Of a stretch of DNA of 64,000 nucleotides, positions 36,098-45,289 are shown piece after piece. Both the position numbers and the translations under genes were made by a program. The stretch lies in contig NZ_QVRA01000020.1 in assembly GCF_003591655.1 (NCBI RefSeq), positions 254 to 64,253 on the forward strand, given 5' to 3'. Origin of the DNA: Sphingobium terrigena (GTDB lineage: Bacteria; Pseudomonadota; Alphaproteobacteria; Sphingomonadales; Sphingomonadaceae). Below the pieces are notes generated by a model, which worked only from the letters and a program-made list of their open reading frames with translations, made no database searches and had not been told where the DNA came from. Every line of letters starts with the position of its first letter. The stretch's first letter is position 1.

Positions 36098-36535
36098 ATG
36101 GGGAGTCAGCAGTCCAGGGCGTACAAGCTTCAACTATCCGACGAGGGCATCCATCTGTTCCTGCAGTGCCATTGCCGGCTATGTCATCTCGCCGGAGATT
36201 TTCTGCCTTATGGAACGACATTGTTCGTTGCCGTCGATCTTCTCCATCGATGTGCGGCGGACGATCTGATCGCGGAATTGGTCGACCCGAAGCTGGACCG
36301 TCTTGGCGGGCGCAAAGTTCGACATGTCGGTACGTCCAACACCCTCTCACGCCTCGTCGGCGACATTGTCGAAGCCGCAGGTAGATCGGAGGCCATCCAT
36401 CCTTTGCCGCAGGTCTGGAAACTCTATCTATCCGCCCTGGTCCACATGCAGGAGGCCGAAGACATCAAGGTCATTCAGTCTTTCCGCGAAATGCCCCTCA
36501 AAACCGGACGTTCTGCCCGTCGTTCTCCACAATAA
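36098..36535 (+). CDS. hypothetical protein
   Basis: A 145-aa protein with Cys/His cluster CHCRLCHLAGDFLPYG near residue 25. GGGAGA lies 8 nt before ATG 36098. The composition is protein-like up to about residue 130; the last residues are basic. No family recognised. It sits between the tra promoter region and the XRE regulator, so it might belong to transfer control (inference). Confidence 0.5.
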   Translation: MGSQQSRAYKLQLSDEGIHLFLQCHCRLCHLAGDFLPYGTTLFVAVDLLHRCAADDLIAELVDPKLDRLGGRKVRHVGTSNTLSRLVGDIVEAAGRSEAIHPLPQVWKLYLSALVHMQEAEDIKVIQSFREMPLKTGRSARRSPQ

Positions 36536-36687
36536 TCGCGAACGCTGGACAATTTCGAGGGGCTGCCAGAAATTGGTCTCGCATGCGCAATGATCGGTGT
36601 CTTGACGATCGGTTTTATTTACAACAAATTGCCGCGCATAAGGCGATGTGACTTGGACTTTTGAGCCGCTGCCAGGGAGACCTGCAG

Positions 36688-37098
36688 ATGACGCTTCAAA
36701 GTCCCCAAGCGATCGGTGGTGATATATTCTCATCGATCAAGGAGCTTTCCGGAAAGCTCGTCGAACGGTGGCGGCGCAGAGACCGAATTTCTCAGCGCAG
36801 CCTCGCAAAATCTGTCGGCCGCACTGAACGCTGGATCCGCGAGCTCGAGGGCGGGGCCGGTACGGCCTCGCTTGAGGACCATATCCGCTGCGCGCATGCG
36901 CTGCGGATGACGGCGTCTCACCTGTTTATTTTCCTCCTCGCAGTGGAGCACAAAATGGCGATACCTAACGAACTTCTTCTCCAGGATGACCTGTGGGATC
37001 TGGAACGCGACATTCTTGACGTCGTGAGCCGCCATCAGGCAGCGGCTGTCGCACGGCTCGCTTCAAGGGGCGGCGCTGCTACCATCCGGCCAGCTTGA
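36688..37098 (+). CDS. XRE-type regulator
   Basis: A 136-aa regulator. Helix-turn-helix at about residues 30-60: DRISQRSLAKSVGRTERWIR, then ELEGG. ATG 36688 has CAGGGAGA upstream; a TTG at 36661 would add nine residues. Placed 18 nt before the GntR gene. It may control the lasso locus, the tra operon upstream, or both. Confidence 0.75.
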   Translation: MTLQSPQAIGGDIFSSIKELSGKLVERWRRRDRISQRSLAKSVGRTERWIRELEGGAGTASLEDHIRCAHALRMTASHLFIFLLAVEHKMAIPNELLLQDDLWDLERDILDVVSRHQAAAVARLASRGGAATIRPA

Positions 37099-37116
37099 TG
37101 AACGGCGAAGTCCGGC

Positions 37117-37731
37117 ATGTCACCCGAACCCGTCCTGGCCGAAAGGGCATATCTGCTCCTTAAGGCCGATATCATGGCCGGGCGGTTTGCGTCGGGCCAC
37201 ATTCTCAACGAAAGAGCGCTGGCCGCCGAATATGGCGTATCCGTGTCGCCACTCAGGGACGCGGCGCAGCGCCTGGTTGGCGAGCATATGCTAGAGATTG
37301 CTTCTGGCGGTGGCTATCGTTTGCCGACGATGACAACCGATGCCCTGCGCGATCTCTACCGCTGGCATGGTCACCTGGTACGCCTGATACTCAAGGCAAA
37401 CCGTCTGGCCATTGACTTCGACGCAAAATCTTATGCCGGGACGGAACTCGATGGGCAGGCGATAGCGACAGCGGCGACGAACCTGTTTCAGGCGATCGCG
37501 CAGGCTTCCGACGATCATGAACATGGAAGGGCGCTTAGTTCTGCGACGGAACGACTCCACGTCGCCCGCCTCGTGGAGGTTCGGGTATTGCCCAACCTGG
37601 TGGAGGAACTGCGAGCGGTCGGGATCGCGACCGTTTCCGGTCGAGGTCCCGACCGTTTTGAAGCTCTTTGGGCCTATCATCGGCGACGAATTCGTCGCGT
37701 GGGCAGGATATGGGAAGCGATCTCTTCATAA
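37117..37731 (+). CDS. GntR-family regulator
   Basis: A 204-aa regulator with an N-terminal GntR winged helix: ADIMAGRFASGHILNERALA then AEYGVSVSPLRDAAQRL. The C-terminal region is helical and shorter than a full FCD domain, and the ligand is unknown. Its position, 175 bp upstream of the lasso precursor gene and on the same strand, makes it a likely regulator of the locus. A 10-bp palindrome at 37812 could be its site. Confidence 0.8.
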   Translation: MSPEPVLAERAYLLLKADIMAGRFASGHILNERALAAEYGVSVSPLRDAAQRLVGEHMLEIASGGGYRLPTMTTDALRDLYRWHGHLVRLILKANRLAIDFDAKSYAGTELDGQAIATAATNLFQAIAQASDDHEHGRALSSATERLHVARLVEVRVLPNLVEELRAVGIATVSGRGPDRFEALWAYHRRRIRRVGRIWEAISS

Positions 37732-37811
37732 CCGCGTCAAATCAAATCAGATGGTTACATAGTACCCTCGGCGCAAAAATGGCTTGCTGGAGGACCAGTA
37801 CCGGTTAGTTG

Positions 37812-37821
37812 CGCACGTGCG
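37812..37821. promoter_or_regulatory. palindrome upstream of lasso precursor, possible operator
   Basis: Perfect palindrome CGCACGTGCG about 85 bp before the precursor start and next to TTATAAGAT (37825-37833), which could be a -10 element. Placement suggests an operator over the promoter of the lasso genes, with the GntR protein as candidate binder. This is position-based only. Confidence 0.4.
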
Positions 37822-37905
37822 ACCTTATAAGATCGCTGATCAGGCGTCTCCTGATTTACCCTCTGGGGGCTGCAACTTCGCAGCAAGTCCAAGAAGGAGG
37901 TAAGT

Positions 37906-38037
37906 ATGGAACGCGACTACCATTCGGACACCGACCTGATCGATCTCGGCCCGGCGATCGAGCAGACCAAGGGCAACAACGGCGTGAGCATTGACCAAGC
38001 GCAGCAGAAGCTGCAGTCCGGTCTCTCCGACGACTGA
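37906..38037 (+). CDS. lasso peptide precursor
   Basis: A 43-aa precursor. The leader (22 aa) has the alphaproteobacterial pattern D-L-I-D-L-G-P-A-I-E-Q-T-K, with the conserved Thr at position -2. The core starts with Gly: ring segment GNNGVSID, where Asp8 would form an isopeptide bond with the Gly1 amine, and a 13-residue tail QAQQKLQ-SGLSDD. AAGGAGG lies 6-14 nt before ATG 37906. The core has no aromatic residue, so the plug must be Gln, Lys or Leu. It is followed by the matching maturation genes, which makes the call firm despite the small size. Confidence 0.9.
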   Translation: MERDYHSDTDLIDLGPAIEQTKGNNGVSIDQAQQKLQSGLSDD

Positions 38038-38044
38038 GCAACTA

Positions 38045-38071
38045 TGGCGCGCAAGCGGTGCTTGCGCGCCA
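38045..38071 (+). terminator. hairpin between precursor and maturation genes
   Basis: Perfect 11-bp inverted repeat TGGCGCGCAAG / CTTGCGCGCCA with a 5-nt loop. It starts 8 nt after the precursor stop and ends 20 nt before the next gene. It likely limits read-through or stabilises the precursor mRNA, giving more precursor than enzyme. No strong T run follows, so partial attenuation is more likely than full termination. Confidence 0.7.
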
Positions 38072-38090
38072 AACAATTAGAGAATTGCTC

Positions 38091-38741
38091 ATGGCGTATA
38101 TTCTTCGATCGGGTGTTTCCTACGCCTGGGTCGGTTCAGTCCCAGTGATCCTGGATCTGGATCATAATCGTTATTTCAAGCTGTCACCTCGTGGGAGCGC
38201 TGCTCTTTTGCGGTTGGAACAGGGGCAGATGGCTATACCGGGCGATGCCGAAATATTGCTCGAATCCGGTCTTGTTTGTGAAAGAGAATGCGCTTCCACC
38301 ATAGCGCCCACGGAAAATATGCCGGTTATCACTGCATCCTATTTTGATGAGCAAAGGCGGCCTTCCTTGAGGCATGTCATGGTTGCCGTCGTCGACCAGC
38401 TATGGTCTTTTGCCGTAATACGCCGGGCGGGGTTGGCTGTGGCAGTCGCAAAGTTGCAACGACGGATTCAACGAAGTCGTGGGCAAGAATGCCCCGGTAA
38501 TATTAGCAGCTTGGTGGGAGCCTATCGGCTCATCGATCTGCTTCTCTCGGCCGAAAACCGTTGTCTGGTGCGGTCATTCGCACTTGCCAGATCCCTGACC
38601 AGATATGGTGTGCCATTCAGTCTCGTAATCGGCGTCCGTACGGGCCCATTCGGCGCGCATTGCTGGGTTCAAAAGGGCGAAAGCAGCGTTAGCGACCATC
38701 GCGACAAGGCGCGTGAATATGTGCCGGTGTTGATCCTGTGA
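38091..38741 (+). CDS. lasso peptide maturation protein B (leader recognition plus protease)
   Basis: A 216-aa McjB-like protein. The first ~75 residues form a PqqD-like leader-recognition domain (SVPVILDLDHNRYFKLSPRG). The C-terminal part is a transglutaminase-like Cys protease: C158 in ENRCLVRSFALARSL and H190 in FGAHCWVQ. It removes the leader so the core can be cyclised. The start is ATG 38091; a GTG further upstream would run into the hairpin. Its stop overlaps the cyclase start. Confidence 0.9.
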   Translation: MAYILRSGVSYAWVGSVPVILDLDHNRYFKLSPRGSAALLRLEQGQMAIPGDAEILLESGLVCERECASTIAPTENMPVITASYFDEQRRPSLRHVMVAVVDQLWSFAVIRRAGLAVAVAKLQRRIQRSRGQECPGNISSLVGAYRLIDLLLSAENRCLVRSFALARSLTRYGVPFSLVIGVRTGPFGAHCWVQKGESSVSDHRDKAREYVPVLIL

Positions 38742-40495
38742 AGCGCGCCCGCTATCTGGCCTTGTCGGGCCCGGGCAATTTTTGCCATGTGCGAGCGGCT
38801 GAACTGACAGCTTCCACCGGATTGAGTCCGGCGGTAATCCACCCAAATTTCCTGCTTTTTTCCGATCAGCCGGTGGCAATTGTTACCCGGCCCCCGAGAA
38901 CGGCTGTCCTGCTGGGGTGGCTCTATCGCCGAGATGGCACAAATAGGCCAGTCGATCTCCTCGATCCTGTAGATGCCCATGACGTATTTACCAAGGATGG
39001 AGCCGCTCTCCTCGAAAAATATTGGGGCTCATATGTTGCGATCTTTTATGATGAGGATCGTGACGAAGCCACTGTATTCCGTGATCCTTCGGGCGGGATG
39101 CCATGTTATTATATGAAATCATCGGGCATGACGACATTCGGTTCCGATATGGCGCTGTTTCACCAAGCAGGTCTTCTCGAATATGTCACAGACGACGAAC
39201 AGTTGGGCCACCATCTGTATTTCACAAATCTGAGAACGAGTCGGACATGCATTGCTGAGTTGAATGAAATTCCGGCTGGATTTCAGTTGAGTATTCAGCA
39301 AGGGAAGAGCAGGCTGGCGCAAAGGTGGCAGCCTTGGGCCTATGCAGGTCGACAGGCATATTATGACGATCCGGGAGAGGCGATATCAGATCTGCGAGCG
39401 ACGCTTTTCTCCGCTATAGGAGCATGGGCCTCACGGTTTCAGAATCTGGTTGTCGGACTATCTGGCGGGCTCGACTCATCGATTGTAGCGGCTGTCGCTG
39501 TTCACGCAGGAGCGAAGGTCACAGGCCTGACGCTCGTAACTGATGAGAGTGCCGGCGATGAGCGTTACTACGCTCGTGAGATCGCAAATTTCCTCGATAT
39601 TCCTCTTGAGGAGATGTTTTTTAACACCGATGATACCGATCTCGAAATGAGCCATGCCGCTCATTTGCCTCGGCCGTTGGCGAGGTCCTTTGCCCAGTCA
39701 GGAGATCAGGCCTATTGTGCCGTCGCCAGCGCGGTAGGTGCCGAAGCGTTTTTCAATGGATCAGGTGGCGACAACGTCTTTTGTTTTCAGCAATCGGTTC
39801 TCCCGATAGCCGATCGTCTTCTCTTTGAAGGAGTTGGGCGAGGGGCATTGATGACCGCCGCAGAAATCGCTGACATGGCAGAAACCAGCATCATACGCTG
39901 TGTAGCCTTAGCGTCACGCCGCGCGTGGTTGCGCAATCCGCAATATCGCTGGAAACCAAAGGCAGATTTACTGAATCGGGATTTTGTAAACCGGTCGGGT
40001 GTGCAATTTGCGCATCCGTGGCTGGATGTACCGGTCGGTGAATTGCCGGGCAAGGCAGCGCATATTGCCTATCTCATCCAGATACAAAACCATCTTGAGG
40101 GCTTCAGGAGGGAAACTGTACTGCCAATGATCAATCCCCTCATGTCGCAGCCCATCATCGAGACGTGTCTTCGCATTCCTTCCTGGTTCTTTTGCATGGA
40201 AGGCGAAAACAGATCAATTGTCCGAAAGGCGTTCAAATCCCGCCTACCTGACTCGATCCTCCACCGGAGAACGAAAGGTGGCCCTGACGGTTTCCTGCAA
40301 CGACTGGTTGAACGCAATCGGAGCAAAATCAGAGATATGCTTCTCGGGGGACATCTCGCAGCGGTCAATCTCATCGATCGCTCATCGGTTGAGGCAGCGA
40401 TCGAGTTGGAAGGAGACGGGAATAATCACATGCATTTCCGAATCCTCGAACTGGTCGATGTTGAAGCATGGGTCGCGGCTGTGAAGGCGCAATGA
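38738..40495 (+). CDS. lasso cyclase (asparagine synthetase-like)
   Basis: A 585-aa McjC-like enzyme that activates Asp8 with ATP and closes the ring on Gly1. The N-terminal region resembles a class II glutamine amidotransferase but lacks the Cys nucleophile. The C-terminal synthetase domain has the PP-loop LSGGLDSS at residues 241-248 and GSGGDNVFC further on. GTG 38738 overlaps the B stop (GTGA), so the two are coupled. Converges on the isopeptidase gene with a 7-nt gap. Confidence 0.92.
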   Translation: MKRARYLALSGPGNFCHVRAAELTASTGLSPAVIHPNFLLFSDQPVAIVTRPPRTAVLLGWLYRRDGTNRPVDLLDPVDAHDVFTKDGAALLEKYWGSYVAIFYDEDRDEATVFRDPSGGMPCYYMKSSGMTTFGSDMALFHQAGLLEYVTDDEQLGHHLYFTNLRTSRTCIAELNEIPAGFQLSIQQGKSRLAQRWQPWAYAGRQAYYDDPGEAISDLRATLFSAIGAWASRFQNLVVGLSGGLDSSIVAAVAVHAGAKVTGLTLVTDESAGDERYYAREIANFLDIPLEEMFFNTDDTDLEMSHAAHLPRPLARSFAQSGDQAYCAVASAVGAEAFFNGSGGDNVFCFQQSVLPIADRLLFEGVGRGALMTAAEIADMAETSIIRCVALASRRAWLRNPQYRWKPKADLLNRDFVNRSGVQFAHPWLDVPVGELPGKAAHIAYLIQIQNHLEGFRRETVLPMINPLMSQPIIETCLRIPSWFFCMEGENRSIVRKAFKSRLPDSILHRRTKGGPDGFLQRLVERNRSKIRDMLLGGHLAAVNLIDRSSVEAAIELEGDGNNHMHFRILELVDVEAWVAAVKAQ

Positions 40496-40502
40496 AGATT
40501 TT

Positions 40503-42635
40503 CTATGGCACTTTGTCTTTCCGCGACGCCAGGGAGTTCCATCGTTCATAGGGCGAACTCTTCTGGATTGTGACGTCTTCTTCCCGTTCCAGCCAGAATT
40601 TGAACCAGTCAATGTTCCTGGCATAGATGGCTAAACGATGCGCGGGGCCGTTTTTGATATGATTTTCATTTGGGAAAACATATAGTTCCGTTGGCCGATT
40701 ATAAGCCTTCAGAATCCCGTAGCTCTCCATCGCCATCAGATATTCGTTGTCTGAGACCTGCATGAGGATTGGTAGATTGATTTTGGCGATGTTGCGTTCA
40801 ATGGACGTATTCAACCAGAATTCTGTCTGATCTTCGTTCAAGGGTGGGTAGCCCATAGCGACAAGCTGCTTTGCCCAGGCCGACCCACCGTAAATTTGTG
40901 TCGATTTAGGTTCCTGGAACCCTGTCGAGATGGACGCCGCCGCGAACAGACCAGGGGAATTCACCAATGCAAATTGCACCGTCGATACGCCATCGCTCAG
41001 GCCGGTAATGCCTATACGTTTCGTGTCGATGTTCCCCCGAGAGGCAACCAACTCAACCCCCTTTACCAAGGCAGACTGGACGCTGCGTCGGTCATTCCAG
41101 TTGCGCTGGTTCAACGCTTGGGCTTCCAGCGCAGTGTGTACCGAGCCATCCTTCATCGTCGTGTAGTAGTCGGCCGGCCGTTGTAGGCTGAGAACGGCAA
41201 AGCCCTGCTCGGCGAACGGGAAAATCGGATACTCGTCGCCCACACCGCCGCGCAGGAAGCCCCTGGTGAGATACTGCACGACGATCAGCGGAATTTTACT
41301 GTTGCGAGGGCGATTGCGGGGCAGAACAAGGTCGCCAAAGGATTCTATACCGACATCATTGGTCCAGTGCAGTCGTTCGACGATTCCTTTCCTCAACTTA
41401 TGGAAGGATGGATTGGGATCGAACAGCGTCGTCAAGGCACCAGTATCTGTGTTGATCTGAACGATCCGCCTCGGCTGGCTGGACGCTTCGTGAAGGCAAA
41501 TAAGCGTGGGGGATGCCAACTGGCAGCCGGTTATGAGATCATGCGTTTTCAGTATGATGTCTGGGGCAGATCGCGTGTCCCAACTGTAGAGTTGCAACTC
41601 GCTGTTTCCCCAGCCGGCCCGCCGAAGAAAGAGGAGCCTCTGTCCATTCCTGGTCCACCACATGTTGAGGATGCCGCCCGCACAGACTGGATCATCGCAT
41701 CGGCGCCTTTGCCCATCGCCATATTGCAACCAAAGGTCGATGGGTGACGTGAGACTTGCTGGTTCCCGGTGCACGAGTTGGGCTGTGACGTTTCCACCTT
41801 CCACCACGGACTGGATGAGGCCATTTGATGGGCGATCAGGCGCAGCGTCCGTATGTGTGGCAAGCTCTTCGCTATGCGCAGGGCGAATGTCGGCGCCACT
41901 GGCCGTAGAAGAATGAAATTCGATCGGAATGGGCGCTCGAATGGATGGGCGCGCCTCTCGATTGGGTATGAAGCTGTCATCATAGAGAAAACCTTCTCTG
42001 CCTCGCCGGTCGATCTCAGCTTCAAGCCGCGCAGCGTCAGGCTCATTCCCAAATAGCAGCCTCCCACCCGGCGTCCATGCAACCTGGCGAACCGCCGTTT
42101 TGGACGTCGTTGTAAATAGAGCAGTTGCTTTCTCGACCGATATGACACGGGCTTGAGGGATGCCCTCAATCGATACCAAATAGGCGAGATAGCGGCCATC
42201 TGGTGACCAGTGCGGACCGTTGATGATCGGCGAGCCATTGATCATCCGGAAGCCGCGAATGGTCGGCGCGCCGATAATCAGCCCGTTGCTCATGTCGACA
42301 ATCTGGGCTGGGGCATGGCTTTGGGCATCGATTGTTACGAGCGCCTGGCAATAGTCATTCAACACGGGATCCGCCCGGCTGATGACAAAGGCAAGATGCT
42401 TGCCATCGGGCGAGAGCGCCAACGGGCTTTCGGGCAGATCGGTGCCGAAGTTCGGTCCAATATCACGCAGACCGATCAAATCGGTCGTCGTGACACCGCG
42501 CCTATCAACATGCCCGTTTGCGCCATCATCAAGAAGGTTTCGGCAAACCTGCGAAGTTTCAGGGGTGGCTGCCTCTGCTTGAGAAGCAGCCGCGATTACG
42601 CCGGCGCACGCCGCCAGCAGGGCAACAGATCTCAT
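40503..42635 (-). CDS. lasso peptide isopeptidase (S9 fold)
   Basis: A 710-aa exported protein of the prolyl-oligopeptidase type, most like the AtxE isopeptidases that hydrolyse the ring bond of lasso peptides. It has a signal peptide, beta-propeller sequence with repeated SPDGK-like blades (LALSPDGKHLAFVIS and HWSPDGRYLAYLVS) and a C-terminal alpha/beta hydrolase. Ser547 is in GITGLSDGVS; the Asp is probably in SDNEYL and the His in NENHIKNG. It follows the TonB receptor by 6 nt. Confidence 0.88.
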   Translation of the reverse strand: MRSVALLAACAGVIAAASQAEAATPETSQVCRNLLDDGANGHVDRRGVTTTDLIGLRDIGPNFGTDLPESPLALSPDGKHLAFVISRADPVLNDYCQALVTIDAQSHAPAQIVDMSNGLIIGAPTIRGFRMINGSPIINGPHWSPDGRYLAYLVSIEGIPQARVISVEKATALFTTTSKTAVRQVAWTPGGRLLFGNEPDAARLEAEIDRRGREGFLYDDSFIPNREARPSIRAPIPIEFHSSTASGADIRPAHSEELATHTDAAPDRPSNGLIQSVVEGGNVTAQLVHREPASLTSPIDLWLQYGDGQRRRCDDPVCAGGILNMWWTRNGQRLLFLRRAGWGNSELQLYSWDTRSAPDIILKTHDLITGCQLASPTLICLHEASSQPRRIVQINTDTGALTTLFDPNPSFHKLRKGIVERLHWTNDVGIESFGDLVLPRNRPRNSKIPLIVVQYLTRGFLRGGVGDEYPIFPFAEQGFAVLSLQRPADYYTTMKDGSVHTALEAQALNQRNWNDRRSVQSALVKGVELVASRGNIDTKRIGITGLSDGVSTVQFALVNSPGLFAAASISTGFQEPKSTQIYGGSAWAKQLVAMGYPPLNEDQTEFWLNTSIERNIAKINLPILMQVSDNEYLMAMESYGILKAYNRPTELYVFPNENHIKNGPAHRLAIYARNIDWFKFWLEREEDVTIQKSSPYERWNSLASRKDKVP

Positions 42636-42641
42636 GTCCGT

Positions 42642-45218
42642 TCACCAGGACTTCGAAATCGAAAAGCTGATGTAGCGACCCCAGGGCGAGTAATTGGCCG
42701 AATCGTAAGGCGTCTGGCTGACCGAGGTTGTCGAAATGAGGGCGGGCTTGTCGTTGAAGACATTCTGTGCGGACAGCGAGATATCCATCCCTCGGAAAAT
42801 CGGCGATTCACTGTCTATCTTCAGCCGGGTGGTCAGATCGAATGTGGTCATCGAACCGACGTCATATGTCACCGTCGCGCGTCGATCTTTCACTCCACCG
42901 ACATAATTCACGACGGGGGTAAGCCTGAAAGGCCCATTCTCCCACGTGAAGCCAGCGACGCCTCGAAGATGAGGAGGGAAGAAAAGGCTGCCGGCCAGTT
43001 CGGTTTCCGGCTGCAAGGCGCTGAGGCGTTGTCGGCTTTCGATATAGCTTCCATTCGCCCAAAAGGAGATTTCTCCCATCTGGTCGAATTCAATCCGATG
43101 ACTTAGGCTCACATCAACGCCACTGATACGCTGTCGCGCCGCGTTGGCATACTGGCTGTAAATGATCGCCCCCACCTTCGAGAGGTCCCAAGGGCCGCTC
43201 GAATTGTTGAAGAACAAGGCTCCGCCGAGTGCCGCATTGATCTCGTCGGTGGTTGGATTGATGCTCACGAGGTCAGCATAAATCGGATTGCTGAGCGCCT
43301 GGGTGATATATGTGACTGGTGTCACGATCCGATCGCGATAACGGATCGAATAATATGTCACCTCAATCTTTGAATTCGGCGAGAATGCGGGTTGAAAAAT
43401 TGCGGAGGCGGTCCAATTCTTGGATCGTTCCGGTTTTAAGTCTGGATTGCCACCGCCGCTATACAGACCAACCGTTCCAGTGGGATATGCCGATCCTCCA
43501 AATATCTCGATATCATAAATGTCGGCGGCTTGAACGCTGTGGAGTTGATACAGCGTGGGTGCCTTGAAGGATTTGCCCCACGAAAATTTGAGTGTCATGC
43601 CGTAGCCAGTGGCGAGCACGGCGCCGAACTTGGGCGTCGCCACATCTCCTATCCCCGGATAATCCTCATAGCGAACCGCGCCACTGAGAATGAGTGATTG
43701 GACAAACGCGCCGCCGTCTTCCGATCGGACAATAGGGGCATTGATCTCCAGGAACCCGTAGCGATTGTCCTGGCTTGCTTCAATGCTTTGCCCATTGTCG
43801 ACAAGCCGATTATAGGAGTGCAGATAGTTCTTTCGATAGCCGCCGCCGACCGCCGCCTTGACCGGGCCTGCGCCGAAGTCGAACAATGTGCCCCTCGCAA
43901 TGCCTTCCAAGCTAAAAGCCTTATTGCAGTAGCAGAGTTCTGTACTCGAAAGAATGCCGTCCCAATAGTTATCGGATTTTGCCAAAGTGCGATCTTCAGC
44001 GTAAACGCCTGAGAACGTGATCTTCCAGTCCGGATTCGCTTCAAATTCGATAGTGGGCGCGACACTGATCGTTCTGGTGTTTGTCGTCCGGCGCAGTCCT
44101 TGAACTTGGTAATCGCCCGCATCCGAGGATGCGAAAGCCCGATCGGTTTTCCGCTCGCCATACAGGCCATCGACGCTGAACGTCAGGCCAGGCACGATGT
44201 CCTGATGTCCGCTCAGCAATAAATTGTGGCGGTCAAAGCCCGGATAAAGGGTGAGGCCCGGCGAACGGGTTGCGGCATAATCGCGTTGACTTGCCAGAAT
44301 GGGCGTCGAGTGGGCATAATCATAGGCGAGGATGAAGCCGCCGGAATTCCATGTCGTGCCGCCCGTAACACTATAATTCTGCTGTACGTTTCCGCCATCG
44401 GTGGGGGCGCCCCAATAGGCGCGCGTTGTCAGGCCGCTATAGTCATTTCGCAAAATGATGTTCGCCACACCGGCGATGGCATCAGAGCCGTACAAGGCGG
44501 ATGCTCCATCTGTTACGATCTCCATTCTCTCTACGGTAGCGAGAGGAATGGCCGAAATGTCGATCGACTGAACGGCAGTGTTGAAGGCGAGGCGGTGGCC
44601 GTTGAGCAGCGTGATGGTTGCATCGGAACCCAAGCCCCGAAGATTGATCGAACTGGCCCCGCCAAGGTTGCTGCCAACGCTCTCAGGGACATTTTGCCCG
44701 ATACCCGGATTTTGCCCCGCGCCTGAAGCTACCGGTAAAGATCGGACAACCTCTGCAAGGCTATTGTAGCCGTTGTCCAGCATCCGTTCACGATTCACGA
44801 CCTGCATGGGTGAAGGAGAAGAAGCACCGGCGATCAGCGAGCCGGTAACAATGATCTCCTCTCCCGTCATGCCTTGACCTGCTTTTTGATTGACGTTTGA
44901 AAATCGCTGCCGAATTAGGATGGTCCCATCGCGTTCCACTGCGATCAGACGGGTGCCCCTGAGTATCGTTTCGACCGCTTCAAGCGCGGTGTAGGTTCCG
45001 CTGAGAGGCGGAGCTTGCCGTCCCCTGACCGCCTCCGGGGAAAAAATGATCTCGCGGCCGCTCGAACGACCGATTGTGCGTAGCGCGCCGTCAAGGTCCT
45101 GCCGTTCGAGGTTCCATTCCAGCCTTTGTCCTGGTGCAGCCAGCAAGGGTGTCGGCATCCCTATTAGCGCAAGCGCGAACACCGAACCGAACGCCCAACG
45201 TCCAAACTCTTTCATCAT
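42642..45218 (-). CDS. TonB-dependent receptor with STN signalling domain
   Basis: An 858-aa outer-membrane receptor. After a signal peptide (FGSVFALALIGMPTPLLA) come an STN domain (LERQDLDGALRTIGRSSGRE), a plug domain (INLRGLGSDATITLLNGHRL) and a 22-strand-type barrel ending in aromatic Trp (SFSISKSW). The STN domain is the periplasmic contact for FecR-type antisigma proteins, which matches the adjacent FecR and sigma genes. Expected ligand: the lasso peptide or its linear product (inference from context). ATG 45218 chosen over an upstream in-frame start because the signal peptide follows directly. Confidence 0.88.
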   Translation of the reverse strand: MMKEFGRWAFGSVFALALIGMPTPLLAAPGQRLEWNLERQDLDGALRTIGRSSGREIIFSPEAVRGRQAPPLSGTYTALEAVETILRGTRLIAVERDGTILIRQRFSNVNQKAGQGMTGEEIIVTGSLIAGASSPSPMQVVNRERMLDNGYNSLAEVVRSLPVASGAGQNPGIGQNVPESVGSNLGGASSINLRGLGSDATITLLNGHRLAFNTAVQSIDISAIPLATVERMEIVTDGASALYGSDAIAGVANIILRNDYSGLTTRAYWGAPTDGGNVQQNYSVTGGTTWNSGGFILAYDYAHSTPILASQRDYAATRSPGLTLYPGFDRHNLLLSGHQDIVPGLTFSVDGLYGERKTDRAFASSDAGDYQVQGLRRTTNTRTISVAPTIEFEANPDWKITFSGVYAEDRTLAKSDNYWDGILSSTELCYCNKAFSLEGIARGTLFDFGAGPVKAAVGGGYRKNYLHSYNRLVDNGQSIEASQDNRYGFLEINAPIVRSEDGGAFVQSLILSGAVRYEDYPGIGDVATPKFGAVLATGYGMTLKFSWGKSFKAPTLYQLHSVQAADIYDIEIFGGSAYPTGTVGLYSGGGNPDLKPERSKNWTASAIFQPAFSPNSKIEVTYYSIRYRDRIVTPVTYITQALSNPIYADLVSINPTTDEINAALGGALFFNNSSGPWDLSKVGAIIYSQYANAARQRISGVDVSLSHRIEFDQMGEISFWANGSYIESRQRLSALQPETELAGSLFFPPHLRGVAGFTWENGPFRLTPVVNYVGGVKDRRATVTYDVGSMTTFDLTTRLKIDSESPIFRGMDISLSAQNVFNDKPALISTTSVSQTPYDSANYSPWGRYISFSISKSW

Positions 45219-45289
45219 TGCCCCCAACTTTAATCCGGTCTCGCTCGAGACCAGTTCGCTTGGGGACAGTGACGAGCATAGAGTGCCAA

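Noticed and set aside
35878..36384. 168-aa plus-strand frame across the TTCCGG repeats
   Set aside because: It reads through the operator-like repeats and overlaps the better supported frame at 36098; composition is poor.
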